64,000 nucleotides of DNA from Sulfuricella sp. (GCA_028713975.1 JAQTNE010000004.1:1-64000), one strand, 5' to 3'; counted from the first letter of the stretch, positions 9,036 to 18,770 are shown. Notes: generated by a model not told the origin, from the letters alone. A program made the numbers and translations.

Positions 9036-10307
9036 ATGGTTCCCCATTTAACCACCGCCCTTACCGGCCCCCTGCTCGCACTGGAGCAGCACATTCTGGA
9101 CGCGCAGCCCAGGATTGAGCACTGGTTCCGCACCCAGTGGCAGGAGCATACCGCGCCGTTTTACACTTCGGTCGATTTGCGCAACAGCGGCTTCAAGCTT
9201 GCGCCAATCGATACCAACCTGTTTCCCGGCGGCTTCAATAACCTCAATCGCGATTTCATGCCGCTGTGCGTGCAGGCGGCGATGACGGCGGTGGAGCAGA
9301 TTTGTCCGGTGGCCCAACGGTTTTTGCTGATTCCGGAAAATCACACGCGCAATACCTACTATTTGCAAAATGTCGCCGCACTAGCCGCGATTCTGCGCCA
9401 TGCCGGCTTGCAGGTTCGTATCGGCAGCCTGCTGCCGGAAATCACCGCGCCCACCATGCTGACCCTGCCCGACGGAACCAGCCTGACGCTGGAGCCGGTT
9501 CGGCGCGAGGGCGACCGCTTGCTGCTGGACGGTTTCGATCCCTGCGCCATCCTGCTCAATAACGACCTTTCCGCCGGGGTTCCGGACATCCTGAAAAACC
9601 TGAAGCAACCGGTGATTCCGCCGCTAGCGGCAGGCTGGCACGCGCGGCGCAAATCGGGCCACTTCAGCGCATATAACGAAGTCGCCGAAGAATTTGCCAA
9701 ACTGGTGCATATCGACCCCTGGCTGATCAATCCGCTCTTTTCCACTTGCGGCCAGATCAATTTCCGCGAGCGGCAGGGCGAGGACTGCCTGGCCACTTAT
9801 GTCGACGAAATGCTGCAAGACATCCGCGAAAAATACCGGGAATACGGCGTGAACGAAGAGCCTTTCGTCATCGTCAAGGCGGATTCCGGCACTTATGGCA
9901 TGGGCATCATGACGGTGAAGGACGCGTCCGAGGTCAGGGACCTGAACCGCAAGCAGCGCAACAAGATGGCGGTGGTCAAGGAGGGGCTGGCGGTCAACGA
10001 AGTGATCATCCAGGAGGGCGTTTACACTTTTGAGAGCATCAACGACGCGGTGGCCGAACCGGTGGTGTACATGATCGACCATTTCGTCGTTGGCGGCTTC
10101 TACCGCGTCCATACCGAACGAGGCAAGGATGAGAACCTCAACGCGCCGGGGATGCGCTTCGAGCCGCTGGCGTTCAAAACCGCTTGCACCCTGCCCGACC
10201 CTTTCTGTACGCCGGATGCCGAGCCCAATCGTTTTTATGCCTACGGTGTGGTGGCGCGGCTGGCGTTGCTGGCCGCGGCCATCGAACTGGAACGCCTCGC
10301 GCCATGA
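9036..10307 (+). CDS. gshA: Glutamate-cysteine ligase, Acidithiobacillus/Nitrosomonas type
   Basis: First and rate-limiting step of glutathione synthesis, joining glutamate and cysteine. 423 residues, belonging to the distinct ligase family known from Acidithiobacillus ferrooxidans (TIGR02049 as I recall it), not the E. coli GshA family. Characteristic segments are PIDTNLFPGGFNNLNRDF (about residues 53-70), HTRNTYYLQNVA, and VKADSGTYGMGIMTVKD (about 285-301). The stop overlaps the gshB start (ATGA), giving a two-gene glutathione operon. The family is largely confined to chemolithotroph-related beta- and gammaproteobacteria, which supports the taxonomic guess. Confidence 0.93.
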   Translation: MVPHLTTALTGPLLALEQHILDAQPRIEHWFRTQWQEHTAPFYTSVDLRNSGFKLAPIDTNLFPGGFNNLNRDFMPLCVQAAMTAVEQICPVAQRFLLIPENHTRNTYYLQNVAALAAILRHAGLQVRIGSLLPEITAPTMLTLPDGTSLTLEPVRREGDRLLLDGFDPCAILLNNDLSAGVPDILKNLKQPVIPPLAAGWHARRKSGHFSAYNEVAEEFAKLVHIDPWLINPLFSTCGQINFRERQGEDCLATYVDEMLQDIREKYREYGVNEEPFVIVKADSGTYGMGIMTVKDASEVRDLNRKQRNKMAVVKEGLAVNEVIIQEGVYTFESINDAVAEPVVYMIDHFVVGGFYRVHTERGKDENLNAPGMRFEPLAFKTACTLPDPFCTPDAEPNRFYAYGVVARLALLAAAIELERLAP

Positions 10308-11245
10308 AACTCGCGATCATCCTCGACCCGCTGGAGAGCATCAAAACTTATAAAGATTCGACTTATGCCGTGATGTGCGCGGCGCACGCGCGCGGCCATT
10401 CGATTTACGCCATGGAACAGCGCGACGTAGTGCTGGCGGAAGGTGTGGTGATCGCCCTGGCCTGCGAACTTGACCTGCTCGATGACGCGCTGCACTGGTA
10501 CACGCAGGGAGCGCCGGCCTGGCACACGCTCAGCGATTTCGACGGGGTGCTGATGCGCAAGGATCCGCCGTTTAACATGGAATACATCTACACCACCTAT
10601 CTGCTGGAGCTGGCGGAGGGGCAAGGCGCGCGGATTTTCAACCGGCCGCAGGCGGTGCGCGACTTCAACGAAAAGCTTTCCACCGCGAAATTTCCCGAGT
10701 TCATGCCGCCGACCCTGGTCACCCGGCAGGAGGCGCTGATCCGCGACTTCATCGGGGAGCATGGCGACATCATTCTCAAACCACTCGATGCGATGGGCGG
10801 CAGCTCGATTTTCCGCGTCCGGCAGGATGACCCCAACCTGAATGTGATCATCGAAACCATGACGCAGCTCGGAACCCGGACGGTGATGGCGCAGCGCTAC
10901 ATCCCCGAAATCGCCCAGGGCGACAAGCGCATCCTGCTGATTAACGGCGAGCCGGTGCCTTATGCGCTGGCGCGCATTCCGAAACAGGGCGAGACCCGCG
11001 GCAACCTCGCTGCCGGCGCCAGGGGAGTGGCACAGCCGCTTTCCGCCCGCGACCTGAAAATTGCCGCCACGCTCGGGCCAAAGCTGCGCGAGGCCGGGCT
11101 GTTTTTGGTGGGGCTCGACGTGATCGGCGACTATCTCACCGAGATCAACGTCACCAGCCCGACCGGGATGCAGGAAATTGCCAGTCAGACCGGTTTCGAC
11201 GTGGCGGGGATGTTTGTGGATGCTTTGGAGAAACAATGTTCCTGA
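10304..11245 (+). CDS. gshB: Glutathione synthetase
   Basis: ATP-grasp ligase adding glycine to gamma-glutamylcysteine. 313 residues, standard length. N-terminal MKLAIILDPLESIKTYKDST and the LMRKDPPFNMEYIYTTYLLE segment are hallmark GshB sequences; the ATP-binding ILKPLDAMGGSSIFR and C-terminal DVIGDYLTEINVTSPTG motifs are intact. The start overlaps the gshA stop by four bases. A dispersed inverted repeat follows the 3' end directly, and the next gene's ATG lies inside the gshB coding region. Confidence 0.96.
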   Translation: MKLAIILDPLESIKTYKDSTYAVMCAAHARGHSIYAMEQRDVVLAEGVVIALACELDLLDDALHWYTQGAPAWHTLSDFDGVLMRKDPPFNMEYIYTTYLLELAEGQGARIFNRPQAVRDFNEKLSTAKFPEFMPPTLVTRQEALIRDFIGEHGDIILKPLDAMGGSSIFRVRQDDPNLNVIIETMTQLGTRTVMAQRYIPEIAQGDKRILLINGEPVPYALARIPKQGETRGNLAAGARGVAQPLSARDLKIAATLGPKLREAGLFLVGLDVIGDYLTEINVTSPTGMQEIASQTGFDVAGMFVDALEKQCS

Positions 11246-12357
11246 ATTTTTTTACCGCAGAGGCGCAGAGGCACAGAGAAACCCTTTTGTTAAAACCTCT
11301 CTGCGCCTCTGCGCCTCTGCGGTTCAAAATCGCTTTTATTTTTTCCGTGCTTGTGACTCTAGCAGGCTGCGCCAAGGAGCCGCCTGTCTACCACGAGCAA
11401 AGCTTCGTCTTCGGCACCATGGTGGAGGTGACGATTTCCGGCGAGAGCGAGGCGCGCGCCAAACTGCTGGCGGGCAAGGTGCTGGCCGATTTCGATTATC
11501 TGCACCGCACCCTGCACGCCTGGGAGCCGGGCACTTTGTCGCGGATGAATGCGGTATTCGCGCAAAGTCCGGCGAAGGCGGCGATCCAGCCCGGCATGGT
11601 GCCGATCATCCAGGATGCCACGCGCCTGTCGGAAATGTCGGGCGGGCTATTCAATCCCGCCATCGGCAAACTGATCAAACTCTGGGGATTCCAGAGCGAC
11701 ACCTTCGAGCCGCAACGCCCCGACCCCAAGAAGATCGAAGCCCTAGTCAAGGCCGACCCGCGCATGACCGACATCGTGATCGAAGGCATCGAGTTTTATA
11801 GCAAGAACCCTGCCGTCCAGCTTGACCTCGGCGGCTACGCCAAAGGTTATGCGCTCGACCTGGCAGCGGAGTATTTGCGGGGGCAGGGCGTAAAAGGCGC
11901 ATTGATCAACATCGGCGGCAACATCATGGCGATTGGCAGCCGCAACGGCCAGCCCTGGCGCGTCGGCATACAGCATCCGCGCAAGCCTGGGGCAATTGCC
12001 GCGCTGGCGTTGCATGACGGCGAGGCAATCGGCACGTCGGGCGACTATCAGCGCTATTTCCTGCTCGACGGCAAGCGCTACTGCCACATCATCGACCCGC
12101 GTACCGGCTACCCGGCGCAAGGCGTGCAGGCCGTGACCGTGATCGTGCCAAAAGGAAACCTGGCCGGCACGCTATCCGATGTCGCGTCCAAACCGGCCTT
12201 TATTGCCGGAGCGGCGGGCTGGCGCGCCGCAACGAAAGCCATGGGGGTGGAAAATGCCATGCTGATCGACGAACGCGGCGAAATTTACCTGACGCCATCA
12301 ATGAAAAAGCGTCTGGATTTTCAGGGGAAAAATTTGTCCCTGCATGAAGTTCAGTAG
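11236..12357 (+). CDS. apbE: FAD:protein FMN transferase (ApbE), lipoprotein form
   Basis: A second ApbE flavin transferase, 373 residues from ATG 11236. Canonical motifs are intact: LDLGGYAKGYALD, NIGGNIMAIG, and SGDYQRYFLLDGKRYCHIIDPRTGYP. A lipoprotein signal with lipobox LAGC (cysteine near residue 44) suggests a membrane-anchored periplasmic enzyme. The only ATG ahead of the signal lies inside gshB, and the residues between it and the hydrophobic core are translated from an inverted repeat (11254-11324). A TTG at 11287, inside the repeat's loop, would give a more normal 26-residue signal peptide. Targets may be other flavoproteins such as Nqr- or NosR-like subunits elsewhere. Confidence 0.9.
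   Translation: MFLNFFTAEAQRHRETLLLKPLCASAPLRFKIAFIFSVLVTLAGCAKEPPVYHEQSFVFGTMVEVTISGESEARAKLLAGKVLADFDYLHRTLHAWEPGTLSRMNAVFAQSPAKAAIQPGMVPIIQDATRLSEMSGGLFNPAIGKLIKLWGFQSDTFEPQRPDPKKIEALVKADPRMTDIVIEGIEFYSKNPAVQLDLGGYAKGYALDLAAEYLRGQGVKGALINIGGNIMAIGSRNGQPWRVGIQHPRKPGAIAALALHDGEAIGTSGDYQRYFLLDGKRYCHIIDPRTGYPAQGVQAVTVIVPKGNLAGTLSDVASKPAFIAGAAGWRAATKAMGVENAMLIDERGEIYLTPSMKKRLDFQGKNLSLHEVQ
11254..11324. repeat. Class A inverted repeat, copy 1
   Basis: Two near-identical arms of about 27 bases, each beginning ACCGCAGAGGCGCAGAGG when read inward, face each other around a spacer of about 17 bases. Related copies occur at 28274-28400, 29935-30003 and 50880-51010. This one covers the gshB/apbE junction and encodes the first part of the apbE signal region. 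Confidence 0.85.
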
Positions 12358-12437
12358 GATAAACATGCGAAGCGTACCTCGTTCCCGTCTCGCCGGATTG
12401 AGCCGCTTTGCTGCCAACCCCGGCGGGGACACTCCTT

Positions 12438-12470
12438 GCGGGTGCGGGGAGAGGGCTAGGGGTGAGGGAA
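12438..12470. repeat. Class B repeat fragment
   Basis: The stretch GGGAGAGGGCTAGGGGTGAG (plus flanking G) is also present within gatB at about 28876-28898. Here it is intergenic, in the 163-base gap between the lipoprotein apbE and the PTS IIA gene, which otherwise holds only the ribosome site AAGGAT before the IIA start. Confidence 0.7.
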
Positions 12471-12520
12471 TTACTGAGGTAAAATCGCGTTTTGTTTTGG
12501 CGGCAAGTTAAGGATAAACA

Positions 12521-12934
12521 ATGATCGGCATTTTAATCATCGCGCACGGCACGCTGGGGGACAGCCTGATTCACTGTGCCAACCACGTGTTCGGCGGCCC
12601 CCAGACACAACTGTTGCAGTTCGGCGTGGCCGTCAACGACATCCCTGCGACACTGTTGCCGCAGGTGCGGAAGCTGGTCGGCGAACTCGATTCGGGCAAT
12701 GGCGTGTTGATTCTCACCGACATGTATGGCGCCACGCCCAGCAACCTTGCCTGCCGCCTGGTCGAACCCGCACGGGTGGAATGCGTCGCCGGAGTCAACC
12801 TGCCGATGCTGGTGCGGGCGCTGACTTACCGCAACGAGCCTTTGGCAACCGTCGCGCAAAAGGCACTGTCCGGCGGGCGCGAAGGCGTTATTCACATTAC
12901 CCAGGAAGCCTGTGATGTTACAGCGAGATATTGA
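12521..12934 (+). CDS. PTS system mannose-family IIA component
   Basis: Phosphocarrier of the PTS, EIIA-Man type, 137 residues. The N-terminal MIGILIIAHGTLGDSLI carries the phosphorylatable histidine (H9), and the TDMYGATPSNLA segment is typical of the fold. It is followed directly by HPr and EI, with no IIB, IIC or IID permease genes, so this is probably a regulatory phosphorelay. In betaproteobacteria such incomplete systems are linked to carbon/nitrogen control or HPr-kinase signalling; the specific output is not visible here. The 3' end overlaps the HPr start. Confidence 0.92.
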   Translation: MIGILIIAHGTLGDSLIHCANHVFGGPQTQLLQFGVAVNDIPATLLPQVRKLVGELDSGNGVLILTDMYGATPSNLACRLVEPARVECVAGVNLPMLVRALTYRNEPLATVAQKALSGGREGVIHITQEACDVTARY

Positions 12935-13184
12935 GATCATTAACAAGCTCGGCCTGCACGCCCGCGCTTCCGCCAAGCTTACCCAACTGGCCGGGCAGTT
13001 CAAGAGCGAAATCTGGATTATGCGCAACGAGCGCCGGGTCAACGCCAAGAGCATCATGGGCGTGATGATGCTGGCAGCGAGCAAGGGCAGCACCATCTAT
13101 CTCGAAACCGACGGCGCCGATGAGAACGAGGCGATGCAGGCTCTGGTTGCCCTGATCGAGGATCGCTTCGGCGAGGGCGAATAA
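12915..13184 (+). CDS. ptsH: Phosphocarrier protein HPr
   Basis: 89-residue HPr. The active-site histidine lies in NKLGLHARASAKL (about H15), and a regulatory-serine region reads AKSIMGVMML (about residues 45-54), the site HPr kinase would target. Start taken at ATG 12915; a GTG one codon earlier is also in frame. Overlaps the IIA gene by 20 bases, indicating coupled translation. It passes phosphate from EI to the IIA protein encoded upstream. Confidence 0.94.
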   Translation: MLQRDIEIINKLGLHARASAKLTQLAGQFKSEIWIMRNERRVNAKSIMGVMMLAASKGSTIYLETDGADENEAMQALVALIEDRFGEGE

Positions 13185-13209
13185 AGATGGTTTGCATCCG
13201 GGAGATTCC

Positions 13210-14934
13210 ATGAGTTTTGCCATGCACGGGGTCGGCGTATCCGGCGGCATCGCGATCGGCTATGCCCATCTGATCTCCCATGCCGTGCTGGAGGTCCCCC
13301 TTTTTACCCTGCCCGCCTCACAGATTCCCGATGAGATTGCCCGTTTCAAGGCGGCAATCGAAACCACACGCCTTGAGATGGAATCATTGCGCGCGAACAT
13401 TCCCGCCGGTTCACCGGCGGAATTCGATGCGTTCCTCGACCTGCATCTGCTGATTCTGGGCGACAGCATGCTGTCCAGAGATACCGCCAACCTTATCCAG
13501 AGCAGGCGCTTCAACGCCGAATGGGCGCTAAAGCAGCAAATGGAAGCATTGCTTACCCAGTTCGACCAGATCGAGGACGACTACCTGCGCGAGCGCAAGG
13601 CCGATGTGGTGCAGGTGGTGGAGCGCGTACTCAAGACCCTGCTTGGTCATCCCGGCCCGGTCAGCCAGCCGGCCAGCCCCGATGTCAGCCGCATCCTGGT
13701 GGCGCACGACCTGAGCCCGGCGGACATGATGCTGTTCAAGCAACAGCGTTTTGCCGCATTCATTACCGATGTCGGCGGCACCACTTCGCACACCGCGATT
13801 CTTGCCCGCAGCCTGAATATTCCGTCGATTGTCGCGCTCCATAATGCGCGCCAACTGATCCGCGAAGGCGAGTTGGTGATCGTGGACGGGCAGCAGGGTG
13901 TGGTGATCGTCAACCCGGACAAGCAGATTCTGGCCGAATATCGTTTGCGGCAAAGCCAGTGGGAAATCGAAAAACAGAAACTCAAGCGCCTCAAGTCCAC
14001 CGTTGCCGCCACGCTCGACGGCACGGCGGTGGAGCTGCACGCCAACATCGAGCTGCCGCAGGATATTCCGCAGGTAAAAGCTTCCGGCGCTACCGGTATC
14101 GGCCTGTTCCGCAGCGAGTTCCTGTTCCTCAACCGCGACGACCTGCCCGACGAGGAAGAACAGTTTGCCGCCTATCGCAAGGTGGCTCAGGACATGAAAG
14201 GGTTGCCGGTGACTATCCGCACCCTGGATATTGGCGCGGACAAGCAACTGCGCTTTGCGGACCGCAGCGGCGATAATCCGGCTTTGGGTTTGCGCGCCAT
14301 TCGCCTGTGCCTGGCCGAGCCGCAAATGTTCCATACTCAGCTACGCGCCATTCTGCGCGCCTCCCACTACGGCAACATCCAGATTCTGATCCCGATGCTG
14401 TCGTCGCTGAGCGAGTTGCGCCAGACCCTGCACCTGATCGTACATGCCAAGCAGGAATTAGCCTTGGCGGAGATTCCGTTCGCTGCCAACATCCCGATTG
14501 GCGGCATGATTGAGGTGCCCGCCGCCGCGCTGTCGGTGCAGGCATTTGCCAAGCACCTCGATTTCCTGTCGATCGGCACCAACGACCTGATTCAGTACAC
14601 TCTGGCAATCGACCGTACCGACGACACCGTGGCGCACCTTTATGACCCGCTTCATCCGGCGGTGCTGCAACTTGTCGCCATGACCATCACCGCCGCCAAC
14701 AAGGCCGGCATCCCGGTTTCGGTATGCGGCGAAATGGCCGGCGACGTCAGCCTCACCCGGCTATTGCTCGGCTTCGGGTTACGCCAGTTTTCCATGCACC
14801 CGGCCCACGTACTGAAGGTCAAGCAGCAAATACTCAAGTCCGACCTGCCCCACATCACCAGCCTGGCGCAAAAAATGCTAAAAACCTACGAGCCGGAAAA
14901 ACTGCATCAGTTGCTGGCGCGCCTGAATGCCTGA
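13210..14934 (+). CDS. ptsI: Phosphoenolpyruvate-protein phosphotransferase (EI)
   Basis: Enzyme I of the PTS, 574 residues. Order: N-terminal HPr-binding helical domain, the phosphohistidine loop [13 protein letters not shown] (about residues 190-202), then the PEP-binding barrel with [38 protein letters not shown] and VCGEMAGD. All catalytic motifs look intact. Start at ATG 13210 follows a GGGAG site; the frame opens earlier at a TTG without a site. Last gene of the three-gene PTS operon. Confidence 0.95.
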   Translation: MSFAMHGVGVSGGIAIGYAHLISHAVLEVPLFTLPASQIPDEIARFKAAIETTRLEMESLRANIPAGSPAEFDAFLDLHLLILGDSMLSRDTANLIQSRRFNAEWALKQQMEALLTQFDQIEDDYLRERKADVVQVVERVLKTLLGHPGPVSQPASPDVSRILVAHDLSPADMMLFKQQRFAAFITDVGGTTSHTAILARSLNIPSIVALHNARQLIREGELVIVDGQQGVVIVNPDKQILAEYRLRQSQWEIEKQKLKRLKSTVAATLDGTAVELHANIELPQDIPQVKASGATGIGLFRSEFLFLNRDDLPDEEEQFAAYRKVAQDMKGLPVTIRTLDIGADKQLRFADRSGDNPALGLRAIRLCLAEPQMFHTQLRAILRASHYGNIQILIPMLSSLSELRQTLHLIVHAKQELALAEIPFAANIPIGGMIEVPAAALSVQAFAKHLDFLSIGTNDLIQYTLAIDRTDDTVAHLYDPLHPAVLQLVAMTITAANKAGIPVSVCGEMAGDVSLTRLLLGFGLRQFSMHPAHVLKVKQQILKSDLPHITSLAQKMLKTYEPEKLHQLLARLNA

Positions 14935-14950
14935 ACACCCCGAATAACGC

Positions 14951-14956
14951 TATAAT
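14951..14956 (+). promoter_or_regulatory. Candidate -10 box of metX
   Basis: A perfect TATAAT lies only seven bases before the metX ATG, and no ribosome-binding sequence is present in between. If used, transcription would begin at or next to the start codon. No good -35 match is seen at 16-18 bases upstream, so the promoter call is tentative. Confidence 0.35.
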
Positions 14957-14963
14957 TTCAGCC

Positions 14964-16106
14964 ATGCACCTGCAACCCGATTCCGTCGGCATTGTCACGC
15001 CGCAAACCTTGCACTTCGATGCGCCCATCACGCTGAAAAGCGGTGCCGTGCTGGACGCCTACGATCTGGTTTATGAAACCTATGGCACGCCCAACGCGGA
15101 TAAGTCCAACGCCATCCTGATTTGCCATGCCCTGTCCGGCCACCATCATGTGGCAGGTTACCATTCCGCGCAGGAAAAACACCCCGGCTGGTGGGACAAC
15201 ATGATCGGCCCCGGCAAGCCGGTCGATACCAACCGTTTCTTCGTCATTAGCCTCAACAATCTGGGGGGATGCCACGGCTCGACCGGCCCTTCCAGCACCG
15301 ATCCAAAAACCGGCAAGCCTTACGGCAAGGCCTTCCCGATTGTGACAGTGGAAGACTGGGTGGAAACCCAGGTGCGGCTGGCCGACCGGCTCGGCATCCA
15401 GACTTTCGCCGCCATCATCGGCGGCAGCCTGGGCGGGATGCAGGCGCTGTCCTGGAGCATCCTGCACCCGCAACGCTTGCATCATGCGTTGGTGATCGCT
15501 TCCGCGCCGGGGCTGACCGCGCAGAACATCGGCTTCAACGATGTGGCGCGGCAGGCCATCCTGACCGACCCCGATTTCCACGACGGAAACTTCTACGCTC
15601 ACGGCGTGGTGCCGCGACGCGGCCTGCGCCTGGCGCGTATGCTCGGCCACATCACCTACTTGTCGGACGACGTGATGGGCGAGAAATTTGGCCGCATCCT
15701 CAAGAACGAAGTTTTCCAGTTCGGTTACGGCGTCGAGTTCGAGGTCGAATCCTACCTGCGTTACCAAGGCGACAAATTCGCCGACAGCTTCGATGCCAAC
15801 ACCTATCTGCTGATGACCAAGGCGCTCGATTACTTCGACCCCACCCACCATTCCCGCGTTTCATTGAGCGAGGCGTTGAAGCCCGCCCAAGCCGAGTTCC
15901 TGGTGGTTTCTTTCACCAGCGACTGGCGCTTTGCACCGGGTCGCTCGCGCGAAATCGTCAAGGCGCTGCTGGATAACGGCCGTAATGTGAGCTACGCGGA
16001 AATCACTGCGGCACACGGCCACGACGCCTTCCTCATGCCGGATCCGCACTACCACAGCCTGGTGCGGGCCTACCTGAACAATGCCGCCAAGGGAATCGGA
16101 TTATGA
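14964..16106 (+). CDS. metX: Homoserine O-acyltransferase MetX
   Basis: Acylates homoserine at the start of methionine synthesis. 380 residues, alpha/beta-hydrolase fold: [14 protein letters not shown] oxyanion segment, nucleophile elbow [10 protein letters not shown] (about residues 157-166), and C-terminal catalytic histidine in AAHGHDAFL. MetX enzymes of betaproteobacteria may use succinyl- rather than acetyl-CoA; the sequence alone does not settle the acyl donor. The frame is open far upstream through ptsI, but the family N-terminus starts at ATG 14964. The stop overlaps metW (ATGA), the conserved metX-metW pairing. Confidence 0.95.
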   Translation: MHLQPDSVGIVTPQTLHFDAPITLKSGAVLDAYDLVYETYGTPNADKSNAILICHALSGHHHVAGYHSAQEKHPGWWDNMIGPGKPVDTNRFFVISLNNLGGCHGSTGPSSTDPKTGKPYGKAFPIVTVEDWVETQVRLADRLGIQTFAAIIGGSLGGMQALSWSILHPQRLHHALVIASAPGLTAQNIGFNDVARQAILTDPDFHDGNFYAHGVVPRRGLRLARMLGHITYLSDDVMGEKFGRILKNEVFQFGYGVEFEVESYLRYQGDKFADSFDANTYLLMTKALDYFDPTHHSRVSLSEALKPAQAEFLVVSFTSDWRFAPGRSREIVKALLDNGRNVSYAEITAAHGHDAFLMPDPHYHSLVRAYLNNAAKGIGL

Positions 16107-16699
16107 GCCCGTCGATTAGCACCCGCGCCGATTTCGCGGCGATTGCCCGGTGGGTAAAACAGGATGCGGGCGTGCTCGATCTCGGCTGCGGCGATGGCAG
16201 CCTGCTGAAATACCTGAAGGAAACCCGCAACGTGCATGGCTACGGCGTCGAGATCGCCGACGCCAATATTCTCGCCTGCGTCGAAAAGGGCGTGAACGTG
16301 ATCCAGATGAACCTCGAAGCAGGGCTGTCCGGCTTCGAGCCGCAGTCGTTCGACCTGGTTATTTTGTCGCAGACATTGCAGGCAATGCACAACATCGAAC
16401 TGGTGGTGAAAGAAATCCTGCGCGTCGGTCGGCAGGGCATCGTCACCATCCCCAATTTCGGCTACTGGCGCCATCGCTTTCAGAGCATCGGCGGACGGAT
16501 GCCGGTGTCGAAGGATTTGCCTTACCAGTGGTACGACACGCCCAACATCCACCTGTGCACCTTCGTCGATTTCGAGGAATTCTGCCGCGACCACGGCGTG
16601 CGCATCCTCGAGCGCCATGTGATGTGCAACGGCGAGGATGTGACCTTGTTACCTAACTTGATGGGGAATCTGGCGGTTTATCGTTTCGAGAAGGCGTAG
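16103..16699 (+). CDS. metW: Methionine biosynthesis protein MetW
   Basis: 198-residue class I methyltransferase-fold protein with SAM motif [12 protein letters not shown] (about residues 22-33). The family pairs with MetX and is needed for or enhances homoserine acyltransferase activity in several proteobacteria. It overlaps the metX stop by four bases. The [10 protein letters not shown] and [15 protein letters not shown] segments are typical of MetW. It ends five bases before a convergent gene with no clear terminator between. Confidence 0.93.
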   Translation: MSPSISTRADFAAIARWVKQDAGVLDLGCGDGSLLKYLKETRNVHGYGVEIADANILACVEKGVNVIQMNLEAGLSGFEPQSFDLVILSQTLQAMHNIELVVKEILRVGRQGIVTIPNFGYWRHRFQSIGGRMPVSKDLPYQWYDTPNIHLCTFVDFEEFCRDHGVRILERHVMCNGEDVTLLPNLMGNLAVYRFEKA

Positions 16700-16704
16700 A
16701 GGCT

Positions 16705-17409
16705 TTAGAGCATCGCCAGCCGGTACAAACCGAGCACGCCAAAACCCGCCACCAACAGCCCGGCAGCGAGGCGCACTCCCTTGTTCTGCATGAAATTTTT
16801 AAGCTGCCGGGCAAAATAGCCCATTGCTAGCAAGTTAGGCAAGGTGCCCAGGCCGAATGCCAGCATCATCATGCCGCCGCTGGCCGCATTGCCGCTGGCC
16901 ATGGCCGACACCAGCATGCTGTAAACCAGCCCGCACGGCACCCACCCCCACAGTGCGCCCAGACCGAACGCCTGTGCCACGCTTTTCACTGGCAAAAGAT
17001 GGCGGGAATAAGGTTGCAGGCGTTGCCAGATGGCGCTGCCGAGACGCTCGATTTGCACCACCAGATGGGACATGCCGGCCAGGTAAAGGCCCAGCGCAAC
17101 CAGCATCAGATTAGCCAGCAGATACAACACCAGCTTGATCGGCAGCATGTTGCTCAACATCATGCTGCTGGCCCCGGCCGCGCCGACCAGCGCACCCGCC
17201 ACGCAATAGCTGGTAAGCCGGCCAAAATTATAAGCGAGATGAAAGCGCCACTGCGGCACGTTGGCCGGCATCTGCAAGCTGAGTGCGCCGACGATGCCGC
17301 CGCACATGCCGACACAGTGCGTGCCGCCAAGCAAGCCGACCAGCAACGCCGAGATCAGGCTGACTTCAGGCATGGATTTGAGGTATGAAAAGAAAACATG
17401 GTCGCGCAT
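16705..17409 (-). CDS. Sulfite exporter TauE/SafE-like (DsbD_2 type) membrane protein
   Basis: Up to 234 residues with about six transmembrane helices. The N-terminal LLGGTHCVGMCGGIVGAL motif (two cysteines in GTHCVGMCGG) and the central GLGALWGWVPCGLVYSML motif are hallmarks of the DsbD-transmembrane-like 'sulfite exporter TauE/SafE' group often found near cytochrome oxidase or copper genes. That suggests a role in thiol or copper handling at the membrane, not tested here. The start is uncertain: ATG 17409 or ATG 17373, neither with a clear ribosome site. Convergent with metW. Confidence 0.82.
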   Translation of the reverse strand: MRDHVFFSYLKSMPEVSLISALLVGLLGGTHCVGMCGGIVGALSLQMPANVPQWRFHLAYNFGRLTSYCVAGALVGAAGASSMMLSNMLPIKLVLYLLANLMLVALGLYLAGMSHLVVQIERLGSAIWQRLQPYSRHLLPVKSVAQAFGLGALWGWVPCGLVYSMLVSAMASGNAASGGMMMLAFGLGTLPNLLAMGYFARQLKNFMQNKGVRLAAGLLVAGFGVLGLYRLAML

Positions 17410-17507
17410 TTTGACACAGCCGGCGCCATCCTACAAAACCGGAGAGGCGCTATTTCTGTGCCGTATTTTCAGGTAAGGTAGCGCCTCCCTTTCAAACCGC
17501 GCATTTC

Positions 17508-18761
17508 ATGTCCGACAACACCACCAGTCTCTGGCGAGCCATCTTCACCCGGAAAATGCTGATCTGCATTTTTACCGGTTTCAGCTCCGGCCTGCCCCTG
17601 TATTTTTTGATCAGCCTGGTGCCCGCCTGGCTGCGCTCCGAGCAAGTTGACCTCAAAGTGATCGGCCTGTTCGCGCTGGTTCAGCTGCCCTACATCTGGA
17701 AATTCCTGTGGTCGCCATTGCTCGATCACTTCACCTGGCCGGCCATGGGTCGGCGGCGCGGCTGGATGTTGCTGACCCAGATCGCGCTACTGGCTTCGAT
17801 CCCGCTGTTCGGCTGGTTCGAGCCCAAGCTGGATCTGTGGAGCATCGCCTACCTGGCGCTGGCGGTCGCGTTCTTTTCCGCCACGCAGGACGTGGTACTC
17901 GACGCCTTCCGCCGCGAAATTCTGCTCGATGTGGAACTGGGGCTGGGCAATGCGATCCACGTCAACGCCTACCGCCTTGCCGGCTTGATACCGGGCTCGC
18001 TGTCGCTGATCCTGGCCGACCATATGCCGTGGAGCAGCGTGTTCACCATCACCGCGCTGTTCATGCTGCCCGGCCTCATCATGACGCTGATGGTGAGCGA
18101 ACCCGATCTCGTCAAGTCCGGCCCGAGAACCCTGCGGGCGGCGGTGGTCGAGCCATTCCGCGAGTTTATTAACCGCCAGGGCTGGCGCTCCGCATTACTG
18201 ATCCTCGGTTTCATTTTCCTCTACAAGCTCGGCGACAGCATGGCCACTGCTCTGGCAACGCCGTTCTACCTCGACATGGGCTTCACCAAAACCGACATCG
18301 GTCTGATCGCCAAGCATGCCGGCCTGTGGCCGAGCGTGATCGGCGGGCTGCTGGGCGGCGTGTGGATGATGCGGCTCGGTATCAACCGCGCTTTGTGGCT
18401 GTTCGGGGTGGTGCAGGTGGCGTCGATCCTGGGCTTCGCCGCGCTGGCGATGGTCGGCCATGATCGCGTGGTGCTCGCGCTGGTAATCAGTTTCGAAGCA
18501 CTGGGCGTGGGTTTGGGCACGGCGGCCTTCGTCGCCTTCATCGCCCGCACCACCAACCCGCTTTACACCGCCACCCAGTTCGCCCTGTTCACCAGCCTGG
18601 CGGCGGTGCCGCGCGCATTCATCAACGCCTCCACCGGATTTCTGGTCGATCAGTTGGGCTGGGTCTCGTTCTTTTTGCTGTGTACGGTGTTGGCATTGCC
18701 GGGGATGGCGTTGTTGCTCAAGGTGGCACCTTGGCGTGAAGGTGAAGATAAGTATTTGTAG
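17508..18761 (+). CDS. ampG: AmpG-family muropeptide transporter (MFS)
   Basis: 417 residues with about 12 membrane helices. Family markers: FTGFSSGLPLYFLISLVPAWLR near the N-terminus, LPYIWKFLWSPLLDHF, and ATQDVVLDAFRREIL. AmpG imports anhydromuropeptides from the periplasm for peptidoglycan recycling. No ampC/ampR is adjacent. It stands as a single gene between a convergent neighbour and a structured repeat. Confidence 0.88.
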   Translation: MSDNTTSLWRAIFTRKMLICIFTGFSSGLPLYFLISLVPAWLRSEQVDLKVIGLFALVQLPYIWKFLWSPLLDHFTWPAMGRRRGWMLLTQIALLASIPLFGWFEPKLDLWSIAYLALAVAFFSATQDVVLDAFRREILLDVELGLGNAIHVNAYRLAGLIPGSLSLILADHMPWSSVFTITALFMLPGLIMTLMVSEPDLVKSGPRTLRAAVVEPFREFINRQGWRSALLILGFIFLYKLGDSMATALATPFYLDMGFTKTDIGLIAKHAGLWPSVIGGLLGGVWMMRLGINRALWLFGVVQVASILGFAALAMVGHDRVVLALVISFEALGVGLGTAAFVAFIARTTNPLYTATQFALFTSLAAVPRAFINASTGFLVDQLGWVSFFLLCTVLALPGMALLLKVAPWREGEDKYL

Positions 18762-18770
18762 TTGAGTTTT

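Noticed and set aside
14724-14963. Upstream extension of the metX frame by 80 codons.
   Set aside because: It overlaps the ptsI C-terminus in another frame and precedes the normal MetX N-terminus.
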